The notes: generated by a model from the sequence alone, not told the origin. 64,000 nucleotides of DNA from JABCYV01 sp963696025 (GCA_963696025.1 CAVOII010000015.1:1-64000); one strand, 5' to 3'. Numbered from the stretch's first letter, positions 44,005 to 53,975 are shown. Translations and numbers: made by a program.

Positions 44005-47000
44005 ATGAACGCATCTGTTCCTGCCTCCACGAAATTCGCCTCCCACTGGAATTACATACTCTTCGCTCTAGTAGTGGCGTTGGTCTCAAGGTGTGGCTGG
44101 TCGCAAACGCAGCTTGGGACAGTTTTCGGGACGATTACAGATCCAACCGGCGCCGTCATTACTGGAGCACAAGTTACCGTTTCTAGTGTAAGCACCGGAT
44201 TGAAACGGGATGCCGTTAGCGACATGAAGGGCCAGTATCATATGGTGGGCCTGCCGCCCGGAAAATATTTGTTTCGTATAGACAAAGAGGGATTCCAGAC
44301 AGAGATTCGTGAAGGAATAGCGATAAGCCCGGCTGCTGCAATCGCCATAAACTTGAGGCTGCAGGTGGGCAGGGTGCGACAGCAAGTGACGGCCCGCGCG
44401 GACGTTACGACAATAGACAGTACCACTTCCACGATCAGCGTTTCCCTTCCTGAACTGAGCCTAACCGAGCTTCCCCTTAACGGCCGCGATCTGTTTAAGG
44501 CCGCCGTTTTGGAGCCCGGCGTTGCCGCAACACCTAGCAGTGCTCCATCATTACTTTCAAATGGTAAGACCGGCCAAGTGACAATTAATGGTATGCGTCC
44601 GAGTTGGGCGAACGTTCTAATCGACGGCATGGACGCAAATGATCCCATATTTGGTTTTTCCCCGGCGGGCGCCAGCGGACTTTTTCTCGGGTTGGACGAA
44701 TTAGCGGAAGTACGGGTCCTCACCCAGACCTTCAATGCTGATTATGGCCAGAATGGCGGCGGAGTTATCGAGGCGATAACGAACTCCGGAAGCAATCAAT
44801 TTCACGGATCGCTATTTGAATTGCATCGGGATGCCACATTTGATGCCAGGAATTATTTCGATTTGGCTAGTCGTTCGATCCCACCATTTGTGCGCAACCA
44901 ATTCGGCGCCAGGGTTGGGGGGCCTCTAGTGCATGATCGAACCTTCTTTTTTGCCAGCTATGAAGGCTTCCGCGAAGTGCAGGCATCCACGGCGATCGCC
45001 ACTGTTCCTGACGCGCTCGCCCATCAAGGCCTACTGCCCTCAGCGAGCGATCCGAGCGCTTGCAGCAGTGCCACTCCCAACGGTTGCATTACCATCGGTG
45101 TTGATGCCCGCGTGCAGCCTTTCCTCACCCTTCTGCCGTCGTCGAATGGGGCAGACAATCGCGACGGAACGGGTGATCTGATCACTGCCGATAAAGGCGC
45201 AACAAGTGAGCACCGTGGAATGGCCCGCATAGATCACAATTTTTCCGATATCCATTCGTTGTTCGGGCGTTACATAATCGATGACAGTTCATCGATGGTT
45301 CCCTATTTCGGCTCTCCTCCCGGCACGTACGTCCCTGGCTTTCCAGTGAGTCATACAGCGCGGAATCAGTACTTCACTCTGCAGGATCGGACAAATTTCG
45401 GGGCCCAGTTGTTCAATGAACTACGCTTCGGCATTAATCGCACAACGGCGTCAACCTCGATTGTCGACACACACCCTGGTTTTTCTATTTCCCGAGTGCC
45501 CGGACGGCCCTTTGGGATGCTCGATATTGCGGGGATCAGCTTGATCGGCAACAGTCCAGAAATTCCTCTGGGTGATTTTTCGACGGTATATCAAATTCAG
45601 GAGCAGGTTTCGCGCACGACTGGCCGTCAGACCTTGAAATTTGGCGGTGAGTTTCGAAGAATTCAGTCTAATGGTCCGCTGGATTTCACAGTAAACGGCT
45701 TGTACACGTTTCAAGATCTGAGCCCCTTTGGGTTCCCAGCACGCAGCAACAACCCGGCTCTGGAATTTTTTCTTCAAGCTCTGCCTTTGTCATTTGTGGG
45801 CTCTGTTCCTTCCATGTCCGATTCCCACCGCAACTACCGCCAGAGTGTCGTGTCTGGGTTTGCGCATGATTTCTTGCGAGTCACCGGCCGTCTGACCCTG
45901 AATGCTGGATTACGATACGATTTTTATTCCAACCCGACGGAGGCACACGGGCGTCTGTCGGTTATTCGTAATCCGGCCACCGATTCAGGGCCGACGGTCG
46001 GCAAGGTGTTTGCGGCGACACCTCGTGACCTGTTGTCACCACAGCTTGGCTTCGCGTGGGCCATCTCCGGTAACGGCAAGACTGTACTGCGCGGCGGAAG
46101 CGGAATCTTCCGCGATCAGTTCCCGGTAATCTTGTTTGGCGCCGATCGGTTTCTACCTCCTTTTTTCGGCATAAATTCCTTGATCTTTCCCAGTTTTCTC
46201 AACCCACAAAACGCTGTGCTCACGCTGCCGATATTTCCTCTTCAGATGACCTACTATCCGAAGTTCCCGTATGCACTCCAATACAACCTCAACTTGGAAC
46301 GCGAAATCGTCAGAGGGGCGATTCTCAGCGCGGGATACTTCGGTGCCCGCGGCAATCATCTCACCCGCCAAGCAGAACAGAATCCCTTCGAACCAACCTT
46401 GGGACATCGCCTCAATCCAAACCTACCTTCGCCTCTACTTGCGGTCCTGACCGATGCTCAATCTTTCTATAACTCATTCCAATTTTCTGTTTCGCAACAG
46501 TACGCCCATAACGTCTCATGGCAGGCGTCCTATACGTTGTCCCATTCCATAGATGATGCTTCCACCGGTCTTATCATCGAAGCCGTAAATGAACCGCCCA
46601 CGTCTCAGGACACTTTCAATCGCAAGGGAAGCCGAGGAGTGTCAGGATTCGACATCCGGCACAATTTCGTCGCAAACGTTGTTTATGAGCTCCCCTTTGG
46701 AGGCCGACGCCAATTCGGTGGCTGGCAGATCTCTGGTATTGCCAGCGTTCACAGCAACGTGCCTTTTACTCCAATGCTTGCCTTTGACAATGCGGATGTG
46801 CAATCTCTCGTGATCTCGGAACGGCCAGACCTTGTCGGCAATCCTTACGCGGGTGTTTGTCCAAACGGCACAAGAGTCGGAACTCCGTCATGCTGGTTTA
46901 ATCCGAGTGCATTTGCGTTACCACCCCCCGGTCAGTTTGGCACTGCTGGAAGAAATTCGCTCAGGGGGCCTGGCTTCGCGCAAGTCGATCTGGCACTCCG

Positions 47001-47238
47001 TAAGGCCTTTCAGTTACCCAAAGAGACGGAAATCGCGGTTGGAGCAGAAGCATTCAATCTCCTGAACCATGCAAATTTTGGCGTCCCGAGTAATACGCAA
47101 AGTCCTCTCACTCTGGGAGGGAACGGAGATGCCATTTTTAAGAATGCCGCAGGCGATTTCGCTGACAACTCCGGCCGGATACTTACCACCATTGGCACGG
47201 GGCGTCAGATTCAACTGGACGCACGGTTCACCTTCTAA
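44005..47238 (+). CDS. Oar-like TonB-dependent outer-membrane receptor, second locus
   Basis: 1077 residues from the ATG giving a plausible signal peptide (HWNYILFALVVALVSRCGWS). Carboxypeptidase-regulatory-like domain (GTVFGTITDPTGAVITGAQV), plug (LTELPLNGRDLFKAAVLEPG; DYGQNGGGVIEAITNSGSNQ), and barrel to a terminal GRQIQLDARFTF. It is about 60 residues shorter than the first receptor and clearly a different paralogue. The upstream ECF sigma, zinc-ribbon and MAKVIEFY genes run in the same direction and may govern it. Substrate unknown. Confidence 0.88.
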   Translation: MNASVPASTKFASHWNYILFALVVALVSRCGWSQTQLGTVFGTITDPTGAVITGAQVTVSSVSTGLKRDAVSDMKGQYHMVGLPPGKYLFRIDKEGFQTEIREGIAISPAAAIAINLRLQVGRVRQQVTARADVTTIDSTTSTISVSLPELSLTELPLNGRDLFKAAVLEPGVAATPSSAPSLLSNGKTGQVTINGMRPSWANVLIDGMDANDPIFGFSPAGASGLFLGLDELAEVRVLTQTFNADYGQNGGGVIEAITNSGSNQFHGSLFELHRDATFDARNYFDLASRSIPPFVRNQFGARVGGPLVHDRTFFFASYEGFREVQASTAIATVPDALAHQGLLPSASDPSACSSATPNGCITIGVDARVQPFLTLLPSSNGADNRDGTGDLITADKGATSEHRGMARIDHNFSDIHSLFGRYIIDDSSSMVPYFGSPPGTYVPGFPVSHTARNQYFTLQDRTNFGAQLFNELRFGINRTTASTSIVDTHPGFSISRVPGRPFGMLDIAGISLIGNSPEIPLGDFSTVYQIQEQVSRTTGRQTLKFGGEFRRIQSNGPLDFTVNGLYTFQDLSPFGFPARSNNPALEFFLQALPLSFVGSVPSMSDSHRNYRQSVVSGFAHDFLRVTGRLTLNAGLRYDFYSNPTEAHGRLSVIRNPATDSGPTVGKVFAATPRDLLSPQLGFAWAISGNGKTVLRGGSGIFRDQFPVILFGADRFLPPFFGINSLIFPSFLNPQNAVLTLPIFPLQMTYYPKFPYALQYNLNLEREIVRGAILSAGYFGARGNHLTRQAEQNPFEPTLGHRLNPNLPSPLLAVLTDAQSFYNSFQFSVSQQYAHNVSWQASYTLSHSIDDASTGLIIEAVNEPPTSQDTFNRKGSRGVSGFDIRHNFVANVVYELPFGGRRQFGGWQISGIASVHSNVPFTPMLAFDNADVQSLVISERPDLVGNPYAGVCPNGTRVGTPSCWFNPSAFALPPPGQFGTAGRNSLRGPGFAQVDLALRKAFQLPKETEIAVGAEAFNLLNHANFGVPSNTQSPLTLGGNGDAIFKNAAGDFADNSGRILTTIGTGRQIQLDARFTF

Positions 47239-47728
47239 TAGTCAAACAACTGCGCAGGATTCATAGCTACCGTTGGTTTATTGGAATTCCTGACCGTTGG
47301 GGCAGATTCTCTCTTTTTGGTTGCAGGTGTCGTGCTCTGGACCCTGCTTGGAAGCAAGCGAAGCCGATACAGGTTTACAATTCGAGTGAGCTGGGCTTGG
47401 TGTTCCCGGGCTGGCGCGGATGAAACCGAGATGCTTCTCGCGGACGGTTCCGCGAAGTGAAACTGCGGCCGAAAGCGAAGTTCTGCGTTGTCTTGCCTTG
47501 CTGAATGGGCAACTAGCGGGAGAATCGACAAAGTTCCACTTGGCAAAGACAGTATGCAGACTGGCTGCTGATGGCCGAGAAACTGTGTCCGGAGCATTCG
47601 AGATCGACACCTTGCTCGGTTGGCAGCACAGGGCACTCAAAATGCGCCTTTATGCTAGGTGAAAGCATCATGTCTTGCGGGATAAACTTCCCTGCCGACA
47701 ACGGGGATGGAGACCTCCCAAACACGCG
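47239..47728. other. Gene-free region before the second signalling module
   Basis: Short overlapping frames on both strands show no family features. The promoter of the second kinase operon should be here, but no convincing -35/-10 or -24/-12 element was found. Confidence 0.4.
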
Positions 47729-50194
47729 ATGAGCAAAGGTGCCTACATTCCACCGCGAAGTGATGGGCGACGCTATGAAGCTGTGCTTCGCCTCAGCGAA
47801 GCCCTTTCGGTGTGCACAGAACCCGAGGACCTGACGAAGATTCTCTCTGAACAGTTGCATGAATTCCTCGACTTCTTACAGTTCTACATCATTGTCTACA
47901 AGGAGAAATCCTCGGAAGTCGAATGGGCTGTGGTAGGGCGAGAGAAGAGCCTGATGGCTGCGTATGCGGATGTGCCAGTGGAACAGCGACCATCGTGGCA
48001 GGCATATACCACGCAGGAACCGTTCCACATTCGTGACTGGAGCATCGATGCAAGAGTACCGGCACGCCTCAAACAAGGAATTGCTGCTCACGGGCTCGAC
48101 GTCGGTCCACTCGTTTTTGTTCCCCTAACCACGCCGCATCGCCGCCTGGGCGCGTTGGGGATGTCCGGATCGCCTGGAACTGTCTACAGCAATGACGACA
48201 TTAGCTTTTTGCGACTCGTTGGTCGCGTGGTCGCATTCTCGATTGATGACAATTTCAATCTCAGGCGGGCCGAGGTCGCACAGCGAGAATTACAACGCCA
48301 GAATGAGCTACTGCAACGCAGTGAGCGAGAACTGCGCGAAGTAATTGAAACAATTCCGTCCATGGCATGGTCCGCCGCACCAGATGGCTCGGCTGACTTC
48401 TTCAACGGGCGCTGGCTGGCATACGCTGGCCTCACGGCTGATCAAGCGCAGGGTTGGGGCTGGACAGTTGCGGTTCATCCGGATGATTTGAACGCACTTG
48501 TGGATCATTGGCGGGAGATTATGGTTTCAGGCGAGTCAGGTGAAGTCGAAGGGCGCTTGCGGCGTTTCGACGGAGTGTACCGCTGGTTTCTGTTCCGCGC
48601 GACTGCATCCCTCGACGACAACGGAAGGGTTGTCAAATGGTACGGGACAAATACCGATATCGAGGAGCGCAAAAGAGCGGAGCAGGCTCTCAGGCGGAGC
48701 GAAGCTTATCTGGCGGAAGCGCAGAGGCTCACCCTGACAGGCAGTTGTGCGATTGACGGCACCAGTCGCGAGATCCTGTACTGGTCCGAGGAAATGTTCC
48801 GACTTTTCGGCTTTGATCGGCAACAGGGCTTACCAATGTGGGACCAATGGGTGCAGCGAATACACCCGGAAGATCGTGACAAGTTCAGGATGGCAGGTGA
48901 TAGGACGTTTCTCGAGAAAGTAGATTGCGACGTCGAGTTCAGAATCGTGAAACCCGATGGAACAATCAAACAGATTCATGGCATCGGCCATCCAGTTTTG
49001 AGTCGTAATGGAGAACTTGTTCAAGTGGTCGGCACCATGGTCGATGTCACGGAGCGCAGGCTTGCAGAAGCATACTTGCGCCGCAACGAGAGTTACCTTG
49101 CGCAAGCGCAGCGGCTCGCTCATATGGGAAGTTGGGCGTGGGACGCCACCGGCAGGAATGCGGTGTATGTGTCGGAGGAATGGTGTCGCATATACGGCTT
49201 CGATCCAAAAGATGGCATGCCTTGCTGGGAACAACGGCTGCAGCGCGTTCATCCAGAAGACCGCGCTAGATTTCAGCTAACCATCGATCGAGCAGTCGCC
49301 GAGAAATCCGATTATGACGTGGAGTTCCGAATTCTGCCCCCGCACGCGCCAGGCAGATACATTCATTCCGTGGGCCACCCAATTTTGGGCTCTTCTGGGG
49401 AATTAGTGCAATTCGTGGGCGTCTCGATGGACGTCACTGAGAGCAAGCGGGCTGAGCAAGAGCACGAGAGATTGCGGCAAGAACTGGCGAATCTCGCACA
49501 CCTGAACCGAGTCAGTACCATAGGCGAACTGACAGCCTCGCTGGCACACGAAATCAAGCAGCCCATCGGGGCGGCGGTAACCAACGCGGACGCGTGCGTG
49601 CGATTACTCGACCGCGATCAATCCGATGTGCCGGAGGCGCGAGAAGCTGCGCTGGAAATGGCCAAAGATGCCAGGCGCGCAGCCGAGATCATCGACCGTG
49701 TCCGCTCGCTGTACCAGAAGGGTTCTTCACAACTAGAGACAATTGAGGTAAACGAAGTCATTGGCGGGATGGTGGTTATGCTGCAGAAAGAAGCGGATCG
49801 GCGTTCGGTTAGGGTACGCACCGATCTTGCCGGAGAACTCCCCAAAGTGATGGCGGATCGGGTGCAGTTGCAGCAGGTATTGATGAATCTCATGATCAAC
49901 GGTATTGAGGCGATGCTGGGCACGAGCGGAGAGCTCACCATCAAGTCTAAGTTGGCCGACGATGGTCAACTGCTGATCTCGGTTACCGATACAGGCGTGG
50001 GACTGCCCACTGAAAACGCAGACCAAGTCTTTAACCCATTCTTTACCACGAAGTCTCAAGGTACAGGCTTGGGACTAGCCATCACCCGTTCCATTGTCGA
50101 ATCACACGGTGGCCGGATTTGGGCCACTGGAAATTCCGGACGGGGGGCAACGTTTAGTTTTACCTTGCCCGGTAGGGTGGCAGTAGCTGCATGA
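47729..50194 (+). CDS. GAF/PAS histidine kinase (FixL-like), module 2
   Basis: 821 residues. ATG 47729 is chosen; a TTG further upstream is weaker. A GAF domain (about 15-170, LSEALSVCTEPEDLTKILSE) and a coiled linker precede three PAS domains at about 200-320, 335-455 and 465-585 (VIETIPSMAWSAAPDGSADF; WSEEMFRLFGFDRQQGLPMW; VSEEWCRIYGFDPKDGMPCW). The phosphoacceptor helix ELTASLAHEIKQPIGAAVTN and the ATPase lobes (NLMINGIEAM, DTGVGLPTE, GTGLGLAITRSIVESHGG) end the protein. No membrane segment, so it is a cytoplasmic sensor. The stop overlaps the regulator start (ATGA). PAS and kinase parts resemble the module 1 kinase. Confidence 0.93.
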   Translation: MSKGAYIPPRSDGRRYEAVLRLSEALSVCTEPEDLTKILSEQLHEFLDFLQFYIIVYKEKSSEVEWAVVGREKSLMAAYADVPVEQRPSWQAYTTQEPFHIRDWSIDARVPARLKQGIAAHGLDVGPLVFVPLTTPHRRLGALGMSGSPGTVYSNDDISFLRLVGRVVAFSIDDNFNLRRAEVAQRELQRQNELLQRSERELREVIETIPSMAWSAAPDGSADFFNGRWLAYAGLTADQAQGWGWTVAVHPDDLNALVDHWREIMVSGESGEVEGRLRRFDGVYRWFLFRATASLDDNGRVVKWYGTNTDIEERKRAEQALRRSEAYLAEAQRLTLTGSCAIDGTSREILYWSEEMFRLFGFDRQQGLPMWDQWVQRIHPEDRDKFRMAGDRTFLEKVDCDVEFRIVKPDGTIKQIHGIGHPVLSRNGELVQVVGTMVDVTERRLAEAYLRRNESYLAQAQRLAHMGSWAWDATGRNAVYVSEEWCRIYGFDPKDGMPCWEQRLQRVHPEDRARFQLTIDRAVAEKSDYDVEFRILPPHAPGRYIHSVGHPILGSSGELVQFVGVSMDVTESKRAEQEHERLRQELANLAHLNRVSTIGELTASLAHEIKQPIGAAVTNADACVRLLDRDQSDVPEAREAALEMAKDARRAAEIIDRVRSLYQKGSSQLETIEVNEVIGGMVVMLQKEADRRSVRVRTDLAGELPKVMADRVQLQQVLMNLMINGIEAMLGTSGELTIKSKLADDGQLLISVTDTGVGLPTENADQVFNPFFTTKSQGTGLGLAITRSIVESHGGRIWATGNSGRGATFSFTLPGRVAVAA

Positions 50195-50829
50195 CCTCTC
50201 CCGATACTCCTACTGTGTTCATTGTCGATGACGATGGCCGTATGCGCGCAGCTATGCAGCGTCTGTTGAAGACGGTGGGGTTGCACTCGGAGTCGTTTGC
50301 CACACCGCAAGATTTTCTGTGGCACAAGCTTCCAAATGTTCCCAGTTGTCTAGTTTTAGATGTGCGACTTCCTGGAATCAGCGGGCTGGATCTTCAACGC
50401 AAGTTGAACGAGATGGGAGTCCACATCCCCATTATTTTCATCACCGGCCACGGAGATATCCCCATGAGTGTGAAAGCCATGAAATCCGGGGCGGTGGAAT
50501 TCCTGACCAAGCCTTTCCGCGATCAGGATCTGATCGATGCGATTCAGCAAGCGCTGAAGAGCAATGCACAAGCGCGGGAACAACAGAACGAACTTGCTGA
50601 ATTGCAAGAACGCTACGCGAAATTGACAGCGCGCGAGCGCGAGGTCTTGCGTCTCATCGTTTCCGGTATGCTGACCAAACAGATTGCCTCGACGCTGGGA
50701 ACGAGCGAAATTACCGCGACGGTTCACCGCGGCCAAGTCATGCGCAAGATGCAGGCTAATTCCCCCGCGGAGCTGGGAAGAATGGCAGAAAAGCTTAAGC
50801 TTTCGACGATGACGAGCGCAGATCGCTGA
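50191..50829 (+). CDS. FixJ-like response regulator, module 2
   Basis: 212 residues. Receiver with FIVDDDGRMRAAMQRLLKTV, Asp in LVLDVRLPGISGLD and Lys in FLTKPFRDQD; LuxR HTH with LTAREREVLRLIVSGMLTKQ and ASTLGTSEITATVHRGQVM. It is homologous along its length to the module 1 regulator. Coupled to the kinase by the ATGA overlap. Confidence 0.94.
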   Translation: MTSPDTPTVFIVDDDGRMRAAMQRLLKTVGLHSESFATPQDFLWHKLPNVPSCLVLDVRLPGISGLDLQRKLNEMGVHIPIIFITGHGDIPMSVKAMKSGAVEFLTKPFRDQDLIDAIQQALKSNAQAREQQNELAELQERYAKLTAREREVLRLIVSGMLTKQIASTLGTSEITATVHRGQVMRKMQANSPAELGRMAEKLKLSTMTSADR

Positions 50830-50966
50830 GGGCGTCTCCCGGCCCGTTCGCAGTATGACGGACTCCCTTATACATACATATAGGCGTCCCTATCACAACC
50901 AATAATTGCGTTCTGCGCATAGCGGATCAATCCTGTAGCTGTATGGCTAGTGGGAGGAAGGGAAAA

Positions 50967-51326
50967 ATGGTTGCCGTTATCGAGGACGACGAATCGTATC
51001 GGGTCGCCGTGCAACGTTTGCTGAAATCGGCAGGCTTTTCAGTGCAATCGTTCGCCTCTGCCGAGGATTTCTTAAGCTCTGGCCAGCAACACGAAACTGG
51101 GTGTCTGATTAGCGATATCCGCATGCCGGGGATGTCTGGGCTGGACCTCCAGGCTAAGTTGAATGCTGATCACTGTCCGATACCGACAATTTTTATTACT
51201 GCACACGGGGACGAAGACATGCGATTGCAGGCAATGCGAGGCGGTGCAGTGAAATTTATGGTCAAGCCTTTTGATGGCGCAATTCTACTTGAGAGCGTTC
51301 GAGCGGCCTTTGAGGCTGAGGGCTGA
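50967..51326 (+). CDS. Stand-alone receiver-domain protein, module 2
   Basis: 119 residues from the ATG at 50967, placed 5-9 bases after a GGGAGGAAGGG site; an ATG at 50943 is also in frame. DDD-type pocket VIEDDESYRVAVQRLLKSAG, Asp in LISDIRMPGMSGLDLQAKL, Lys in FMVKPFDGAI. No output domain. It precedes the receiver-less sigma-54 activator by 37 bases and corresponds in position to the double receiver of module 1. Confidence 0.9.
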   Translation: MVAVIEDDESYRVAVQRLLKSAGFSVQSFASAEDFLSSGQQHETGCLISDIRMPGMSGLDLQAKLNADHCPIPTIFITAHGDEDMRLQAMRGGAVKFMVKPFDGAILLESVRAAFEAEG

Positions 51327-51363
51327 TCCAATTCGATTGCCCGGTTTTTGGTAGGAGGTAGTT

Positions 51364-52398
51364 GTGGGGGCCTTTGAGAGACTACGCTCTGACGAACGGG
51401 ACGACAGAGACCGACAATTTGATCACATTGTCGGCAACAGCACCGCTCTTGAATCAGCTCTCGCGGAGGTGCAACGTGTGGCGCCAACTGATTCCACGGT
51501 GCTGGTTCTGGGAGAAACCGGAACAGGCAAGGAATTGATCGCCCATGCCATTCACAATCTGAGCGCGCGCTGCGGACGCCCCTTCGTGAAGCTTAACTGC
51601 GCTGCCATCCCCTTCGATCTCTTGGAGAGTGAGTTGTTTGGCCACGAGAAGGGTGCCTTTACCGGGGCCGTCGCGCAAAAAATCGGCCGATTCGAAATGG
51701 CCGATAAGGGAACACTTTTTCTTGATGAAATCGGAGACATTCCTCTGGCTTTACAGCCAAAGCTGCTCCGGGTTCTGCAAGAAAAGGAGTTCGAGCGGCT
51801 GGGAAGCGGCCGGACCCATCAGATCAACGTCCGTCTGATTGCAGCCACACATCGCGATCTGGCCCAGATGGTTGCACGTAATGAATTCCGCGGTGATCTT
51901 TACTATCGGCTGAACGTTTTTCCAGTCTTGGTTCCGCCCTTGCGAGAGCGCCGGGAGGACATACGCCAGTTGGTCCTTCATTTCGCCGAGGTATTTGCCC
52001 GGCGGATGGGGAAGCACATTGAACAAATACCGGAAACAACAATGGATGCATTCATTGCATATCCTTGGCCCGGCAATGTACGTGAACTCCAAAACCTCAT
52101 TGAACGAGCCGTAATCCGATCAGACGATGGCGTGCTGCCCAATCCTCTGCCTCCATCACAGACGAATACAATCCCCACGGTTACCCCACAGGGCACACTG
52201 CGCGAGCACGAAGCAACTCTGATCTTGCAGACATTGCGGGCTGCAGAAGGAATGATAGGAGGGCCGCGAGGAGCGGCTGCCCGGCTGGGGCTTAAACGTA
52301 CAACATTAGTCTCCAAGATGAAGAGGCTTGGGATATACCGACCGCGGTTTCAGCGACTCATTGATGAGGTCAACGAGGGACCGGAACTGGCGGTATAA
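51364..52398 (+). CDS. Sigma-54-dependent activator lacking a receiver domain, module 2
   Basis: 344 residues from a GTG preceded by TAGGAGG. Same architecture as copy 1: Walker A LGETGTGKELIAHAIHN, EKGAFTGAVAQK loop, Walker B GTLFLDEIGDIPLA, and a Fis-type HTH GPRGAAARLGLKRTTLVSKM. The N-terminal 35 residues and the 40 residues before the HTH differ from copy 1, while the AAA+ core is nearly identical even at DNA level (about 40029-40265 versus 51590-51826). It should activate sigma-54 promoters. Input probably comes from the separate receiver encoded upstream. Confidence 0.93.
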   Translation: MGAFERLRSDERDDRDRQFDHIVGNSTALESALAEVQRVAPTDSTVLVLGETGTGKELIAHAIHNLSARCGRPFVKLNCAAIPFDLLESELFGHEKGAFTGAVAQKIGRFEMADKGTLFLDEIGDIPLALQPKLLRVLQEKEFERLGSGRTHQINVRLIAATHRDLAQMVARNEFRGDLYYRLNVFPVLVPPLRERREDIRQLVLHFAEVFARRMGKHIEQIPETTMDAFIAYPWPGNVRELQNLIERAVIRSDDGVLPNPLPPSQTNTIPTVTPQGTLREHEATLILQTLRAAEGMIGGPRGAAARLGLKRTTLVSKMKRLGIYRPRFQRLIDEVNEGPELAV

Positions 52399-52730
52399 GT
52401 CTCGTTCGGTGCCTTGCCCGGCGCGCTTGCACGGGCTCGCATAAAAGTTAGTTCCTGCCTTAAACACCGGATGAAACCAACTTGCGCCATACCCAATTTA
52501 TGTGCTGCCCCAAAGGTCGATATACCGTCACGGCGATACTTCGACGTGTCCAATCCGTTATCGGAAGTCTTTGGATCTTCCATCCCTCACGATCTTGACT
52601 GTATTCGCTTGATTTTAAATCCGGTCGTCATACCTGAGAACAATGCGTCCGATGACATCGACTTGGAATATCAGTTGCAAACAATCATGCGTGTTCGCGC
52701 TAGGTTGACTGCTCACGAAAGGACTTGGTT
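52399..52730. other. Spacer between module 2 and the SDR gene
   Basis: About 330 bases without a recognisable gene. A weak hairpin GCCCG...CGGGC at 52417-52436 after the activator stop lacks a T run. The AAAGGA ribosome site of the SDR gene is at its right end. Confidence 0.35.
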
Positions 52731-53483
52731 ATGTCAAAGAAGTTTAAGGGAAAGATCGCGGTTGTCACCGGAGGCTCGGCGGGAATGGGCCTGGCTACCG
52801 CGAAGCGCTTCGTCCAAGAAGGGATGGATCACGTCTTCATTACTGGCCGCGGTAAAGACGCGCTGGATGCTGCAGCTGCCGAGATTGGAAAGAATGTGAC
52901 GGCGGTACAGGGCGACGTGGCCAAGCTTTCTGACCTTGATCGTTTATACGACACGGTAGAAAAACACAATCGCCAGATCGACATCATTTTTGCGAATGCC
53001 GGCCTCGCGAAGTTGGCCCCGTTTGGGACGGTCGACGAGAAGTTTTTCGACCTTCACTTCGACGCCAACGTGAAGGGACTTTTCTTTTCCGTGCAAAAGG
53101 GTCTTCCGCTGATGAAGGACGGAGGCTCCATCATCCTTAATGGATCCGTTGCCGATATCAAGGGCTTTCCCGCGATGAGCGTGTATAGCGCCACCAAGGC
53201 CGCGGTACGTTCCTTTGCGCGGACTTGGACCAATGACTTGCGCGACCGCCGCATCCGAGTGAACGTGCTCAGCCCGGGTCACATCGACACTCCGATTCTG
53301 GAAGACCTTCAGCAGGGCGAGGCGCTCCTGAAGATGAAAAAGGAGATGGAGAACAATGTCCCACTCGGAAGATTGGGAGACCCCGACGAGATTGCCAAAG
53401 CTGTTTCATTCCTCGCTTCCGATGAGGCCAGCTATGTCTCGGGTACAGAGCTTTACGTCGATGGTGGCGTGGCGCAAATCTGA
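52731..53483 (+). CDS. Short-chain dehydrogenase/reductase (SDR, classical)
   Basis: 250 residues from the ATG with AAAGGA upstream. Cofactor motif TGGSAGMGLATAKRF (TGxxxGxG), structural NAG in IIFANAGLAKLAP, catalytic Ser in LNGSVADIKG and YSATKAAVRSFA with Tyr and Lys. The C-terminus ends in SGTELYVDGGVAQI. Classical SDRs reduce carbonyls with NAD(P)H. The substrate is unknown. It stands upstream of the broken peroxiredoxin gene on the same strand. Confidence 0.92.
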   Translation: MSKKFKGKIAVVTGGSAGMGLATAKRFVQEGMDHVFITGRGKDALDAAAAEIGKNVTAVQGDVAKLSDLDRLYDTVEKHNRQIDIIFANAGLAKLAPFGTVDEKFFDLHFDANVKGLFFSVQKGLPLMKDGGSIILNGSVADIKGFPAMSVYSATKAAVRSFARTWTNDLRDRRIRVNVLSPGHIDTPILEDLQQGEALLKMKKEMENNVPLGRLGDPDEIAKAVSFLASDEASYVSGTELYVDGGVAQI

Positions 53484-53538
53484 GTGTTGCTGTAACCTGC
53501 TCTATGTCGCTAATCCGAGAAATGGACTGAAAACATAA

Positions 53539-53975
53539 ATGGCAAGTCTTGAATTGCGTTTAGATGATTTTAAGAAAACATTCGAATCTGGAGCTCCACC
53601 GTACAACGCTCAGCGTGAGGCAATCGAAAAGATCCATCGAGCGACAGCCGATTTCAAGGCATCGGGAATTGAACGGCAAGCGCTCAAGATCGGTGACCGT
53701 GCTCCGAGCTTCGCCTTGTTCAATCAGGATCACGTGCAGGTGGTCTCGAACGATCTTCTGCGCGAAGGGCCATTGGTGGTCAGCTTCTTCCGGGGACACT
53801 GGTGACCTTATTGCAACATGGAGCTGGAGGCTGTACAAGGAATCAATTCCGAAGTCCGAGCATTGGGGAGCGCAGATCGGCGTGCTCACTCCTGAACTTG
53901 AACGGTAACGCAGATTACACAATTCGTCCGGAGCCTTCCGAAACTCTCAGGCAGTTGCGGAAGTTGACCGGGTGA
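53539..53975 (+). pseudogene. AhpC/TSA-like peroxiredoxin remnant, TGA at the catalytic Cys position
   Basis: The first 89 residues are well kept (FESGAPPYNAQREAIEKIHR; RAPSFALFNQDHVQVVSND; VVSFFRGHW). The frame stops at TGA 53803-53805. Downstream the sequence continues PYCNMELEAVQGINSEVRAL, so the stop stands exactly where related proteins have the first Cys of W-C-P-Y-C. An extra G near 53868 shifts the frame to GAQIGVLTPELER. Then it jumps to the C-terminal NADYTIRPEPSETLRQLRKL, with about 80 residues missing. Nonsense, frameshift and deletion together indicate a dead gene. Confidence 0.75.

Noticed and set aside
47558..47575. Sigma-54 promoter upstream of the second kinase gene
   Set aside because: TTGGCAAAGACAGTATGC has 12 instead of 10 bases between GG and GC, so the spacing is wrong.
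53803..53805. Selenocysteine codon in the peroxiredoxin-like gene
   Set aside because: The downstream frameshift and large deletion make a working selenoprotein unlikely, and I see no convincing hairpin just after the TGA. Kept only as a finding to check.
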